A stretch of 64,000 nt of DNA from Larix kaempferi (lineage: Eukaryota; Streptophyta; Pinopsida; Pinales; Pinaceae), in assembly GCA_027924585.1 (NCBI GenBank), contig BSBM01000260.1, positions 16,120,001-16,184,000 of the forward strand. The letters are read 5' to 3'. The translations under genes and the position numbers were made by a program. The notes under the pieces were generated by a model. It was not told the DNA's origin. It did not search any database and saw only the letters and a list, made by a program, of their open reading frames with translations. This document shows positions 35,902 to 47,559 of this stretch, one piece after another; position 1 is the first letter of the stretch; every line of letters starts with the position of its first letter.

Positions 35902-36961
35902 GTTAACCTCTAGAATTACTGCTATATGAATATTTCTGCAAAATAAATGTCAAAAGCTTAGTGTACCATTATCTGTGGAAGAATGAACGAACGCTGTGTA
36001 TTCGCAATAACAATAACAAAAGGATGGATTTAAAAAGAGCAACCTGAAACTGCTACGCGGATTGTACTGAGAGTGAATGACAATTATGGTGAACTACAAG
36101 ACCTTATGCTGGTAGGTTTGTCGGTTCATGTACCTACAGCAGGTTCATGCACATACAGAGGCATGGCAGCTGGTAGGCTGCAAGTCTATGCACCTTGCAG
36201 CCTACCATTTTAGACTAGTCTAATCGAGATCAAATCAAGAGACCTCGATGCTCAAGAGGCTGTTTGTTTAAGCAACCATTTTGAAATAGTCTAGATCAAA
36301 TCAAGAGACCTCAATGCTCAAGAGTTTGTTTGTTAGCGAGTGTGTTTGGAATTGAGTTGATGTCTCTAGTGCTCAAATAATTTTTTATTATGATCATAGT
36401 GATCTTTTTAAGATGGATCAAAAGATTAAGGCTCATATGAGATTCTTCATGTAACTAGCATAGTCAGAAGTGGTAGGAGAAGTGGTAGGTGAACGATAGG
36501 CATAGCCAACCACTTAGTTTTGTGGAGATGGTTGATTGTTAAACAAATGTTAAGCATTAAACTAATCAATATAAACATTAAACTAACATAAACATTAAAC
36601 TAATTAATATAAACATAAAAACAAATACTCTTTTACAAACATACCCATTTTCTTAACCATCGTTTCATTGAAGCTTATTTAAATCTTAATAAAAATGCAT
36701 TTGATCATAACAAGATACGACGACCATGAAATGAATCCTCACTATACACTTGTTACACTCAGGTTAATCTTGTTGATCCACTCAAGGAAGTCCAAAATCT
36801 GAGATAATATATAAACACTTATCGGTGTAATAACCAAAATCCAATGAAAACAACCTTCTATTGTATAATCCAACTTGAATTAAATTTCCTTAACTAAACA
36901 AAACAATGCATTTTTTTCAAATGTCGGAGAAAAATATAACTCAAAAGATGCAAACCTTGTT
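35902..36961. other. Upstream region of the glutathione transferase gene
   Basis: The first 200 bases presumably hold the 5' untranslated region and promoter, but I see no clear TATA box. Further on are a perfect small hairpin at 36172-36206 and a repeated block (GATCAAATCAAGAGACCTC at about 36230 and 36296). No gene is recognised. Confidence 0.5.
36172..36206. repeat. Perfect 13-bp inverted repeat with 9-base loop
   Basis: GGTAGGCTGCAAG (36172-36184) pairs exactly with CTTGCAGCCTACC (36194-36206). It lies about 270 bp upstream of the glutathione transferase ATG. It is most likely a fold-back element end. A bacterial-type terminator role makes no sense here. Confidence 0.85.
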
Positions 36962-38400
36962 TGTTGACCTCAAATGACTATTGGGCTTCGTATTAAGTTA
37001 ATCTTCAGTGTATCAAATCGTAATTATGTTAATTTGTATTTGGTCATTTGGCATATTCCATTGCGAAGTGCTTGGTCGACCTATTATTTGGTCTCACCAA
37101 GATGATAATAGATATCTATTGGGTGTTGGTTTTCCCGATAAAGGGTTTCCACGGAAAACACTTGTTCATATTGTGCAAATTTTGTGTTTGTTTATGTTAC
37201 TTCTCTTGCCATGCTCGTAATTTTAATATGGTATCAAAGCCAAGCAAGCCTAAAATCTCTAGTAAGAGTGACCTAAGACATCTGCAGGTGATTGTTAATG
37301 TGTTGTGTTGCCATTACTATGGGGTAGAATAAGTGTAACTCAATGGTGTTGAAGGCATCGGCCCTAGTTGTGGCCATGGTATGAAGCCTCTTTGTGTTAC
37401 TAAAAAATGCCTTGTTTAGAGTGTAGATTTGATGAATGTATCAAAATAAGGTTAGATTTGCTACTTGGTTGTGGATATGTTGGATATGCGGTGCAAAAGT
37501 ATAGATCTATCATGATTGATTGATAACCTATTGTTGATCTAAATTTGCATGAGCAACACAAATTTTGTTATTGTTGAGTGCATGGATAAGTCATTGAGAT
37601 CTAGTGTGGGGTGTTGTGTGACTTAGAAAATGTTCCCACATGCAAATATGGAACCATGAGAAACTATTGATGGAGATTAGGATATGGTCTTATTATGCTA
37701 GTCACATGTTTGAAATGGAAAGGATGCCCATGGAAAGGAAGAAAATACTATAGGAATAAGGGGTTAAGTACCAGAAGAAGAGATGCCAACAAATCAATCA
37801 AGAGTACAGATGGAGGCTCATTGGTTTTTTGATGGACATGAGTTATATGATAGTGATTGTAATCAAATTTGCCAATTCTATCTACATACAATGGAAACTG
37901 TATACATCTTGTGCTGACCAGTTGTAGTTGAGTATGTTCTTGGACTATTTAGAATCATTAATACTCATAGAGGCCATGGTAGGCCCACATAAAATTTGTT
38001 GGTAGATATAGAACCAAGAGAAGAGGTTGTTTCAATGATTATGGATTAGCACATGCATGGACCTGTTTCAAAAAATTCAATAGGATGGTTCATGGAGCAT
38101 ACAAGAGGATCACCATGTTTGAAGGTATCGTTGAAGACCAAGTATGCAAGCAACAACAAATGTTAGATATTAGGAGATGTTGGATGATGCCTATGCACAT
38201 GGATGTGTGTTTTGCTTGGTGAGTAGTGATGCTAGCATTTACCACTTCAAGCAAGAGTATCCCAACCTTTAATCAGCTCGAGTAAAGTGGATTTCTAATG
38301 CATGGTGTTAGTGTTTGAAATGTGTTGGAGGTTGATCTGTGTCACCCAGGAAGTCAATTGGAGGACAACAAAGTTGATTGGATGAGTCAGTCTTTGTTAT
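36962..38400 (+). mobile_element. Possible LTR-retrotransposon 5' end remnant
   Basis: TGGTATCAAAGCC at 37229-37241 resembles the primer binding site complementary to the initiator tRNA-Met 3' end. A segment starting TGTTGACC at 36962 could be a short LTR of about 265 bp, though its end does not read CA. The following 1.1 kb has frames full of stops and no certain gag motif. Confidence 0.35.
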
Positions 38401-39167
38401 GGAGGAAGCTAACTTTGCTAGACTAAACAATGAAAGCAATATAGGAAAACAACCAAAAATTAAAAAACTACAAAAATATAGACAATGCCAATCACAGAGA
38501 ATTGTGAGACAAGGATAGATAAAGGAGAAATCCCAAGGGTGAAAACTCTGATTGTATTGAGCAATCGTTAGGTTTTCGGTCTATTAAGTTTGTAAGAAAA
38601 ATATGTAGTGGGTCAAAAGACTCGTTTAAACATATAGAGGTCGAATGTAGGAATCGTAAGGAACCAATCGAGCCTTCTCTTTTGGGACTTGTCTTAGTGC
38701 GATCAAGAACAAGGACCCCTTTTTATATTTGAGCTTATATATATATATATATAAGGAATGCTTGGGTGTCTACCTAATGTGTTTCAATTACCAAGAAATA
38801 GTTACAACTGATTAAGGAGACCAACCATCTTCTTCCTATTTTTCGGCTAGAAGAAGATGAAGAGACATTGTTGCCATGATGATGGTGTCTTCCCGATGCT
38901 TTTCTGACATGTAGCCAAGTCATCAATGTCGTCGGGCATGTATGATGAACGGATATTGCATAAGATTCCGTGAGTCGATGACTTAATGGTAATGGATCAA
39001 CTTATCTACAGGACCAACTGAGTCAATGGTTCGATTGATCCATAGGGCCAACTGAATCGATGGATTGAATGGTCCCTGGGGCCGACTAAGTCGATAGATA
39101 TGACCAAGGATTAGACTAGGACTAAGCACTAGTCAATGGCACCAGTCGAGTCTTGGGATGGATCAAA
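38400..39167 (-). repeat. Probable LTR of the minus-strand gypsy remnant
   Basis: It lies directly after a polypurine tract TTAAGAGGGAAGG (minus strand, 39168-39180) and carries ATATAAAAAGGGG (minus, about 38717-38729) as a TATA region. The far edge is approximate. Confidence 0.5.
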
Positions 39168-39957
39168 CCTTCCCTCTTAAGTTGAAATGGTCCCCATTTC
39201 CTACTGGTGCAAATGAGGAAACTTGTTCTCTATTTTAGTGAGAGGATACCACTTTCCTTGCGAGGGGAGTTGTCCTGCTTTGGCCACATGAAACAAGGGA
39301 ATTGTTTACGTCCTTGTATGGCGTGCTTGTTGTCCTACAATGGTGTTGATGACAAGGGGCTCTTGAATGTTTGTATGGATGTCTTCTGGATTTTTCAGTT
39401 GTAAGTTGATGTGTTCCAATAGTGGTGGAAAATATAGTCAAAGAAAGTCCACATTGAATATTGGATGCAAACCTAGGTATGGTGGAATATTGAGCTTGGA
39501 ATCATTTTCTCAAATTTTCTCAATAATGGTGTAAGGACCATATCGTAAAGGCTTCAACTTCCTGTGCAGGCCACTGAATATTTCTTTCTTGAGATGTAAC
39601 CAGACCTGACCCCTAATTTTGAATGAATGAGGAATAGAATGCTTATCATGCCGCGCCTTGGATTTTTCACTAGCTCACTACAACATCTATTGTGATTGTT
39701 TCTGAATCTCACACACCTAATCCTTGAACTTGAGTGCCTTATCGATTTCTCACTATTAATGGTCTGTGTCGACCAATCCAACTAGTTGATTGATTAAGTC
39801 AATAGGAACTAAGGGCTAAGACCCATAACAAACTTCAAATGTACTCTTTCCTGTTGAACTGTGCGACGCTTGATTGTTGATATGTTGAATATATGGGAGA
39901 ATTGCATCCCATGTTCTGTTATGCTTATGGTTGTACACATGAAGGAACTGTACCACT
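39168..39957 (-). pseudogene. Ty3/gypsy integrase C-terminal fragment
   Basis: Read on the minus strand, the sequence gives KHNRTWDAILPYIQ, HSSTGKSTFEVCYG, then HLKKEIFSGLHRKLKPLRYG followed by PYTIIEKI. This is the C-terminal part of gypsy integrase. Stops and small indels interrupt it. It is cut at 39957 by the insertion or rearrangement that brought in the solo LTR. After the pol end come a polypurine tract and a probable LTR at lower coordinates. Confidence 0.8.
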
Positions 39958-41385
39958 TGTAATACTCCCGGTTTTGAATCGGAATGTATTTAATCAAAAT
40001 TATGTAAATGATGTAAATATGCTAGTATGGATTCCTGGTGCGGAGCTCAAGGCCAACGCCCGACTAGAGAATGGCTAGGCATGTATGATGTATATATTTT
40101 TATTTGGACCTTATGGTTGGCTTATCATGCCAATTCGAAATATATGCAAATATTATGTTGGAAAATAATAAAATGGTCTAATATGGCTATGTAAAGAGCA
40201 TTAGAGGGGCTATGATTCCACCAAAAGGGAAGAGGAAAGGGGGCCTATGGGATACTAAATCCTTTGCTGCCAAGTGTCAACCTTAGAACTCATCTAATTT
40301 ATTCCATGTGCTTTAAATGAGCCAATTAATTCCTTTTTACGATTGAATCCAATCATTGAATGCATGTGTGAGGTTGGTGGGAAAAGTCACTTCATGTAGT
40401 TATTGAAGCATGGGGGTTCTGATAGTTATGTCGGCTATCAAAAGTCCTTTTTTTCTATAGTTAGAAGCTATGTCAGTTGTCTTTTCACCATTACCTCATA
40501 TCCCTTGGAGTCAACACTCATTATATCATTCTCTCATGCATATTTCTACACTACATAGAGTTTCCTATTGCTTTCCATGACCATTACCAGACTATGTATA
40601 ACCCATAAATTCGAATATGGAGATAGAGATGTGAATTTGAAGGGAAAATAGATGGTTGTAGGTGAGCATAGAGTTTGGGAAAGCTAGAAACTCTTACCCA
40701 TTAATTTTTTCTACTCATAGATCCTTGAGAAGCCATAATTGATGCTACAGGAGGTTCTCCAATAGCATACAATAGATTGGACTCTTATTGCACACTAGTA
40801 AGCACTGTAAGGGTTTGATTTCCTAAGGCAATTGTGGATCAATGAAGGGGAATGCCTTCCTTGTGTTTTGTGGGGCATCAGGAAGGAGTGCCATGGTTAT
40901 GATGGTTGAGTGAGGTCTCTATAGAGCTCTAAATGAGCATTTGGTTGAGCATAGAGAGGAGAACATGGTGTGGGATGAAAGAGAGAAGCTTGAAGGTGTT
41001 TCCTTCACCTTGGTGGCCTCATAGTCCATCTTGGGCTTGGCCTCTCAGCAGAAAGAGTATATGTTGGATAGAGTGCCTACGGTTGGGTGGAAAATCACTC
41101 TTACGCAACTAGCTACTTGGATCTTCTTTGTTAAAGATAAGAATTCTCTTTGTATCTGATGTGCAATTATTTTATTATTATGTATGTGATAATTATGCTT
41201 GTACTGAATGCATGTTTTGTGTGTGTGGATGGATTTTATTTCCGCTATGTTTTTTTATTATGCGTATGCACACGCATTTTAAATGTCATGAATTAGTATG
41301 ATGGCTATGGGGCAAAATTTAGAAACCCAAAATTATTTAATGTCCCCTCCCATTGGTCTAATTGATGGGTGAAGGGGATGTCACA
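39958..41385 (+). repeat. Solo LTR related to the gypsy LTR at 55889-57446
   Basis: It starts TGTAATACTCCC and ends GGGGATGTCACA, about 1.43 kb. Internal blocks match the other LTR in the same order: GATGTAAATAT, AGCTCAAGGCCAACGCCC, CCTTCCTTGTG, GGTTGGGTGGAA and CTTTGTTA. No primer binding site follows the end, so it is not a 5' LTR in place. Flanking bases do not show a clean 5-bp duplication. Confidence 0.78.
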
Positions 41386-41440
41386 ACTATTTTGTTGTAG
41401 TGTGCATCCCAAATGAGCTTCTGTAAAAGAGCACCTAAAG

Positions 41441-41760
41441 ATGCACAAAGCTTTCCTAGCTTGTAAATCAAGTTATCCTTCATGTGGTAGTCGGGAGAAA
41501 TCGATTGACCTATCTAGAGTTGTTGTGTATTTTTGTGCCTTACAACATATGTTTAAAGCCTATATTGTTGCAAAAGTCTTATTTGATAATATTTTGAAAC
41601 TAAATGGCATGGCCAATTCAAATGTGAGTGATCACAACTTCACCATTAATTTTTGGTAGGAATTGTCTAAACTTCAAGGAACTCAATTGAAAAGGAGCAT
41701 GTCTTTGAACCGAGAGGAGCGAGGTGCTTTACAGTCCAATATGGGGGAGATGTTGTCATG
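41441..41760 (+). pseudogene. Ty3/gypsy integrase core fragment
   Basis: The plus strand reads LSRVVVYFCALQHMFKAYIV, AKVLFDNILKLNGM and NVSDHNFTINFW, then a stop and ELSKLQGTQLK. This aligns by eye with the gypsy integrase core around the second catalytic Asp (normally VSDRDPxFTSxFW). The Arg-Asp after VSD is changed. It is in the opposite orientation to the integrase fragment at 39168-39957, so it belongs to another insertion or an inverted piece. Confidence 0.75.
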
Positions 41761-43484
41761 CAACATACTGTTATGTCAAAAGTAAAAAGTAATTAAAAAA
41801 ACCATGTCCACTCATATTTTGCTTTGTATCCATCCATCATTTTACAGTCCAGTATTTTTTTGCTTTGTATACATATGTGCTTTGCTCCACTTTGGAAAAA
41901 ATTTGTGCAACTCTAAAATAATAGGTATCTGCTTGATTTTTCTGATACTATTGATATTTACGAATTTCCCTTTGATTTTGCAAGGAGTTAATCAACCAAA
42001 AAACTTCTAATCCTGAGTTAATATCCTTGTCCTCAACTTGGTGGTGACTCTCTCACATGCTGTGATTGATAGATAGGTATCACGCAAAACCCCTAGTCTT
42101 ATGCTGTGTAATTAATTTCCATGCATATTCTCGTATCGATTGTTACATTTTAAAATGGTTCAAAGTGCAAAGAATTGTCTATTTTATCACACTCACTATA
42201 ATAAAGGATAAAAGTGAGCATAAAAAGTTGCATTGCCTTTGTGACCTTCCATTAGTGTTGGATATTTTTTGTTAACATGAGAGAAAAGGAGACATCACCC
42301 AAGCAATTGGTCAAAGAGAGGCATTTTCCAAAATGTTGTTTTAGAGCACTTTGCCTAATTATTATTACTATTGATAAAAGACAGGTCCAAGTGACAGACA
42401 CTTATTAGGCTATGTACCATAAATGTCAAAACCTTTCACTATCTTGAGATTTTGACATGCAAACTTCAAAGTGCAACTGGGAAAAGAATATTATTTTCCC
42501 CTATCTAAAAATACACAGCTAATTATCAATATATAAAACAATGAAAAGTTTAGTACCTAAAACATTGTAATTTGTATTCAGAAAAATCATAAATTAAATA
42601 AAGATAGACAAAAGCAACTGCAAAATTCAACCTTGTATGTGGTTATGTGCCTTATTTTTTATTGGTTAAACTAAGATCCTTGTATCCACTGCAATAACAT
42701 TTGAACCATCAAAATTTAAAGAGCACAAAGGGGAAAATAAAGAAGGCAATTGCATAACCATTTCAAACCACGCTATGTTGCATAACCTCGGAAGTTGGAA
42801 GCAAGAATTATGAAGAGGCATGTTCAAAATTGGTTGATCTTATCTAGTCCAACTTCATTTCCCATTTTACTTCATGCTCTCTAATTTTTAACATTGCAAC
42901 TTCTAAATGATTAACTATTTGTTAGAAAGTCTTGGGACCTTTACTAAATAATTGTGTTCTAATCTACTATGAATCACATTTCTAACTTCTTAATATGAAT
43001 CACATTTCTAACTTCTTAATAATGGAATATTTGTATATTGGTAGCACTCAAATCTATATTTTAATCAACTAATTAACCCTTATACAAGGTTTGCTAAATG
43101 TATTGTTAGATTTTACCTGGATTAGCTTGTAAAGGTTTCTCCATAGCACAAAGGTGTACACGGCTAGAAAGTTCAGTAGCCAAAGGATAAGCATATTTAA
43201 TGGTACAGATCCATAGATCAGTTTGCTTGGGTTCTTGTGTGCAACAAAGTGTGAAGGAGACACAATTATGTAGGGAAGAAGAGGGTTCCCACTACATGCA
43301 TCTCTTTAGCATGCATATTCCAATACTAATATATTTCCAATTTTTCCACCATCAGTTACAACTTAAACTCAGTTCATTGTTGTTCCATGTTTAGAAATTT
43401 CTAGCTCAATCCAATTTATATTTTAGTTCAGTTCTAGTTCACTTTAGATAACTTCAGTGAGATTGCATGCATGATCTTTTCATA
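41761..43484. other. Unassigned AT-rich region
   Basis: Small frames (41804-42010, 42066-42275, and 43069-43263 minus) have no recognised domain. No repeat structure stands out. Confidence 0.5.
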
Positions 43485-43822
43485 GACAAGGCACGGATTC
43501 CAAATTATCTTCTGTATATGGATAATATATGATTCCAAATTCTCAAATAAGGCCCACTGCATCAATTTGTGTCATTTTCCCATATAGACCTAAAATAATC
43601 AAAGTTGGCATACCCTCAATTTGAAAGCAGTTAGTCAAGGCATGCTTTTGTAATACTCTTCAAAGGCTTTCTCCTCTTTATCACCCAAGCGAAACAAAAT
43701 CTCAAATGCTTTACCTTTCTCATAAGCTCATTGGAAATCTCCATAAGCCGTGGAGTGAAATTTTTATAGGGGCCACACCAATGGGCTAAGAAATACAGAT
43801 TCACTCTCATCGTATTTTTCAT
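43485..43822 (-). pseudogene. Nucleoredoxin (thioredoxin-like) gene fragment
   Basis: The minus strand reads VNLYFLAHWCGPYKNFTPRL, then after a frame change FEILF and EEKAFEEYYKSMP. It continues with IEGMPTLIILGLYGK, IDAVGLI, EFGIIYYP and TEDN. This is one thioredoxin-like domain of a plant nucleoredoxin. The second active-site Cys is Tyr (WCGPY), a conserved Trp codon after SMP is TGA, an Arg codon after GLI is TGA, and one frameshift lies near 43713. Only a single module is left, so it is a dead fragment. Whether it came by retrocopying or segmental duplication cannot be seen. Confidence 0.85.
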
Positions 43823-45050
43823 AAAATATCATCTCCACTTTTGTTTCAAGAATTACAATCATTTGTGAATTTTTCTATCATTTGATATGCTCTTGGATAT
43901 TTTTATTATCATTCTTGATTGTAGACAGGGTGAATGCATTATGAAGTAAGCTCAGGAAAGTTCTCTAGATTATTTCTTTTCATTGCAATTTTGACATAAT
44001 TTTCTTTTAATGAGTATCTACATAATAATAGATTTTGTATCTACTCATATTTAATATGTATTTAATTAATTGAGTCATTTTTGCTTGAAACAAGTGTAAC
44101 CAGTGCCTAGTTTTCTACTTTTAAGATGATATGTTTGCGATGCCAAATCAAATGAGATTACCATTCGTTGATGGAGTTATGTCAAAGATTTTCCTTCAGA
44201 TTAATAGTAAAGCTCAAATCAAGGACTTTAAGTTAGATGATTATCTTTTCAAGCTTCCTTGTTGCTCAGTCAACTTGATACGTATGTGACACATCATAAG
44301 GTTGAGTGTGTAACCATCATCACCTAGGGAATTGAAACAACCATGGAGATATAATGCTCCAAAGCTACCAAGTCAACAATCAATCCTCAATAATGTCATA
44401 GGGACAAACTATGTTTTCTTCATCAATTCCAAGCTCATTTTGATCCACTCCATCTTGTACCACCTGCTACCAAATTTCAAAATGACCTATGATGTACGCT
44501 TAACAGGTTTGATTGTTTTTCATTCTACTTAAACTCTCGTGTCTATTTAAATATAGAAAGAAACAATTAGGATGTTTTAAGATTTATTTTTAGTGTTAGT
44601 GTGGATCAATAACTCGTTATGAGATATATTATCATTCTCATCTATTCTAGATCTTGAACACGATGTGCTTGTAATTTATTGATTGTAGTGGGAAGGGATC
44701 CTCGCAAGCCCTTATTTCTTATGAGGCCTGTGTGCGCCTCTGTTTTTGAGCATTAGCTAACGATTGTATGGAAGCTCTCGAATTATTTCATAATGAGTTC
44801 ATTGCTTTTTGTAATGTCTTTAGGTAAGCTACTATCAATTTTGTGTGTGATGATTTTTTTACTTCTTATGTAGTTTGACAAACACAAGTTCTCTCACAAT
44901 GAAGGTAATACTTTGCATATGTTTTAGTGACTATGTAAATAAGTTGTTAGAGTCTAATCTAACATGTCTTTTATGACTTTTCTAGACTACAACAAAACTT
45001 GTTACACCTAGCATATGAATATGAATTGATTCCTAAATAAAAGAATATTG

Positions 45051-45250
45051 TTACACTAGCATGACCAAGGCACTCTTGGATTTCCTAGTATAATCAAACA
45101 CATCTTCCATGTACCTATGGTATACTTCCATACATCTCGTTGGTTGTTTTTTACACTAGCATGAACAAGGCACTCTTCGATTTCCTAGTATAATCAAATA
45201 CATATTCCATGTACCTATGGTATACTTTCATGCATCTTGTTGGTTGTTTT
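45051..45250. repeat. 100-bp tandem duplication
   Basis: TTACACTAGCATGA opens both copies (45051 and 45151). They share GGATTTCCTAGTATAATCAA-like and CATGTACCTATGGTATACTT blocks. Confidence 0.9.
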
Positions 45251-45357
45251 AAACATTAAAAAAACTACTTGGGTTGCTACCAAGTAGTTTTTGATTGAAT
45301 CTTAACCAAGGGGATTTTTTATTTATTCTAGAGAAGATCTTAATACCCAATTCTTAA

Positions 45358-45429
45358 AGGGTACTATCTCAATGGAAGAGCACCTGCCTTACAAGCAGGA
45401 GGTTGGTGGTTCGATTCCTCCATTCCCTA
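45358..45429 (+). tRNA. tRNA-Val(UAC)-like sequence, bacterial/organelle type, probably a pseudogene
   Basis: A 72-base cloverleaf candidate has anticodon stem CCTGC/GCAGG around loop CTTACAA (anticodon TAC), a T loop TTCGATT and a following CCA at 45430-45432. It resembles bacterial and some plant mitochondrial tRNA-Val(UAC). The acceptor stem (AGGGTAC with ATTCCCT) has two mismatches, and the T stem and D stem have one each. No intron is present, unlike plastid trnV-UAC. A degraded organelle-derived insertion is the likeliest reading; function is doubtful. Confidence 0.5.
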
Positions 45430-45439
45430 CCATAAATTA

Positions 45440-46411
45440 ATAAATGGTATTGCAATGTATTTCTAAGAGGGGGGGTTCATAACCTTCCCTTGTATGTTGA
45501 TACGAGGGGGGTTATAAACCACCCTCATAGGGTTTTTAGAGGGGGGTTTAAATTGCCCCCATAGGTTTCTAAGAGGGAGTTCTAAACCGCCCTCATAGGA
45601 TGTTATGAGCGGGGTTCTACACCGCCCTCATAAGTTTCTACGGGGGGGGGGGGGGGGGTTCTAAATTTCCCTGATAAGTTGCTACAAAGGGGGTTCTAAA
45701 CCACCTTCATAGATTGCTACGAGGGGGGTTCTCAACCTCTCTCATAAGTTTGTACGAGGAGGATTCTAAATTGCCCTCATAAGCTTCTATGAGGGGGGTT
45801 TCTAAATGTCCCCAAAATTTTCTACAAGGAGAGTTCTAAATTGTCTTCATAGGTTACTACGAGGGAGGTTCTAAACCGCCCCCAAAAGTCACTTTTCTAG
45901 TGTGGTTCCAAACCGCCCCCAAAAGCACCGTTCCTAAACGTCAAGCCTTTTAGTGGCGATTTTTGAAGAGATATAAGCCGCCCTTGAAGGTTGCTACACA
46001 GGAGGTTCTAAACTACCCCTAAAAGTAACTTTTTGAGGGGGGGGGGTCCAAACTACCCCTAAAAGCACCACTGCTAAAATTCAATCCTTTTAGTGGCGAT
46101 TTCCAAAGAGATATAAACTTCCCCCAAAAAGTGAATTTTAGGGGCAATTCAAAACCGCCCCAAAAAAGTGACTTTAGGGGCAGTTCTAAACCGCTACCAA
46201 AAGTCATTTTTTCGGGGTGGTTCGAAACCGCCCCTAAAGGTTACTTTTGGGGGTGGTTTATATCTCTTCAAAAATTGTTGCTAAAAGGCTTGACTTTTAG
46301 CAGGAGTGCCTTTAGGGGGGGTTTCAAAACCGCTGCTAATGCTAAAACCCCTACCAATTCCACTTTTCGAGCCGAAAAATGACCGCCTCTAAAAGTCCTT
46401 TTGTAGTAGTG
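45440..46411 (-). mobile_element. CACTA (En/Spm) transposon terminus with subterminal repeats
   Basis: The right edge read on the minus strand is CACTACTACAAAAGGAC (46395-46411), a typical CACTA terminal inverted repeat. Inside it are more than a dozen copies, in both orientations, of GGGGCGGTT and TTCTAAACCGCCCC blocks, as in CACTA subterminal regions. A second CACTA-like edge, CACTAGAAAAGTGACTTTTG (minus, about 45886-45905), suggests a nested or duplicated end. No transposase and no opposite terminus were found. Confidence 0.7.
45642..45658 (+). repeat. 17-base G homopolymer
   Basis: Seventeen consecutive G inside the CACTA subterminal region; length may be unreliable in sequencing. Confidence 0.9.
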
Positions 46412-47559
46412 TCAATCATACAACATAATTGAACTAACTTACAGAAAGGAAATTAAACATAAATAGTATTATGAATTTAAATCAATTGACAATAATTTTA
46501 TCAATTATTAAGATTCATATTCACAACATATTATACTAACATAATATGAGAAAGGATGGGAGAGAAGAGAGATCTTCAATATTGTTGAAAATAGTAAAAC
46601 TACATTATCTATCTACCTTGTGTTTGCAAATTCCTTCCAAACCCAAGAAAGAGATTCTCCCCCAAGACTTTCTTTGGCCTCCGATCCTTAATTTCAAGAA
46701 CTTTCATAATATAAGAGAGAGAAAATCATATGCTCGTTTGAACTCTCACTCTATGACGAGATACTTAGGAAACATAGTCATATATAGGATGGAAGCTTCC
46801 TTTCACCTCACCTTTACCCCTTATTTACAATATAAAATTGACTTTTAGTGGGAGAAGTCAAATCTTGGCAAATCCCAAAGGAGATCAATATACGTTACCC
46901 AAAAGCTAGTTTTGTGAAGGTAATTAGTACCCATCACTCAAACAAGCGTTTAAAATGGTATGGGACCTTGAAAATGATCATTTTGGTTTTATGGTAATAT
47001 TTGGAAGCATTAAGAGTTCCTTTGAAGTTATGGATACATGGATAATCAACAGATCACCTAATTAGTAATTAGGTATTGGGGTGATCGATTGCGGTAGGAT
47101 AGTTCGAGTGATTAAGTGTTTTGAATTTCAAGCAAAAGGTTATAGAGTCAAGTCCACGAACTAGTTTCTTCTATGATTATTGTGGACTTCATTTGATGAT
47201 TACTTTCTTTTAGAATTATGATCCATTTCTTTTTTATGGATTTAAATGAGAAGTACTTTTTTATGTTTGTATTTGAAATATGTTCCTATCAATTATTGGG
47301 ATTTTTTATTTTATTTTTTAAATTAAATTTATATTTTTTATTTTGTAATGTAAATATGATTAATAATTAAATTCAAGTATTACTATTTTAGCGTTATAAA
47401 TATGTACAAATTAAACTCAAATATATCTTATGTTGAAGATGACATATTATAATTATAGTTTTTGCAAAAGTTATTTTTCATTTCACTTATAGTTGGAAAA
47501 TTCAAATATTATATTGGAAAAGATTGTTTTATGATTTCTCTAATTACATCACCAATATT
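46412..47559. other. Unassigned region
   Basis: The frame at 46546-46848 (plus) is not recognised. The rest is AT-rich without evident repeats. Confidence 0.5.

Noticed and set aside
36962-37332. Plus-strand 94-codon frame at 37048-37332 as a gene
   Set aside because: It crosses a probable retroelement primer binding site and has no recognisable domain.
41386-41440. Minus-strand reading as gypsy integrase zinc-finger region
   Set aside because: The similarity is only vague, whereas the plus strand just downstream gives a clear integrase core, so the minus reading is chance.
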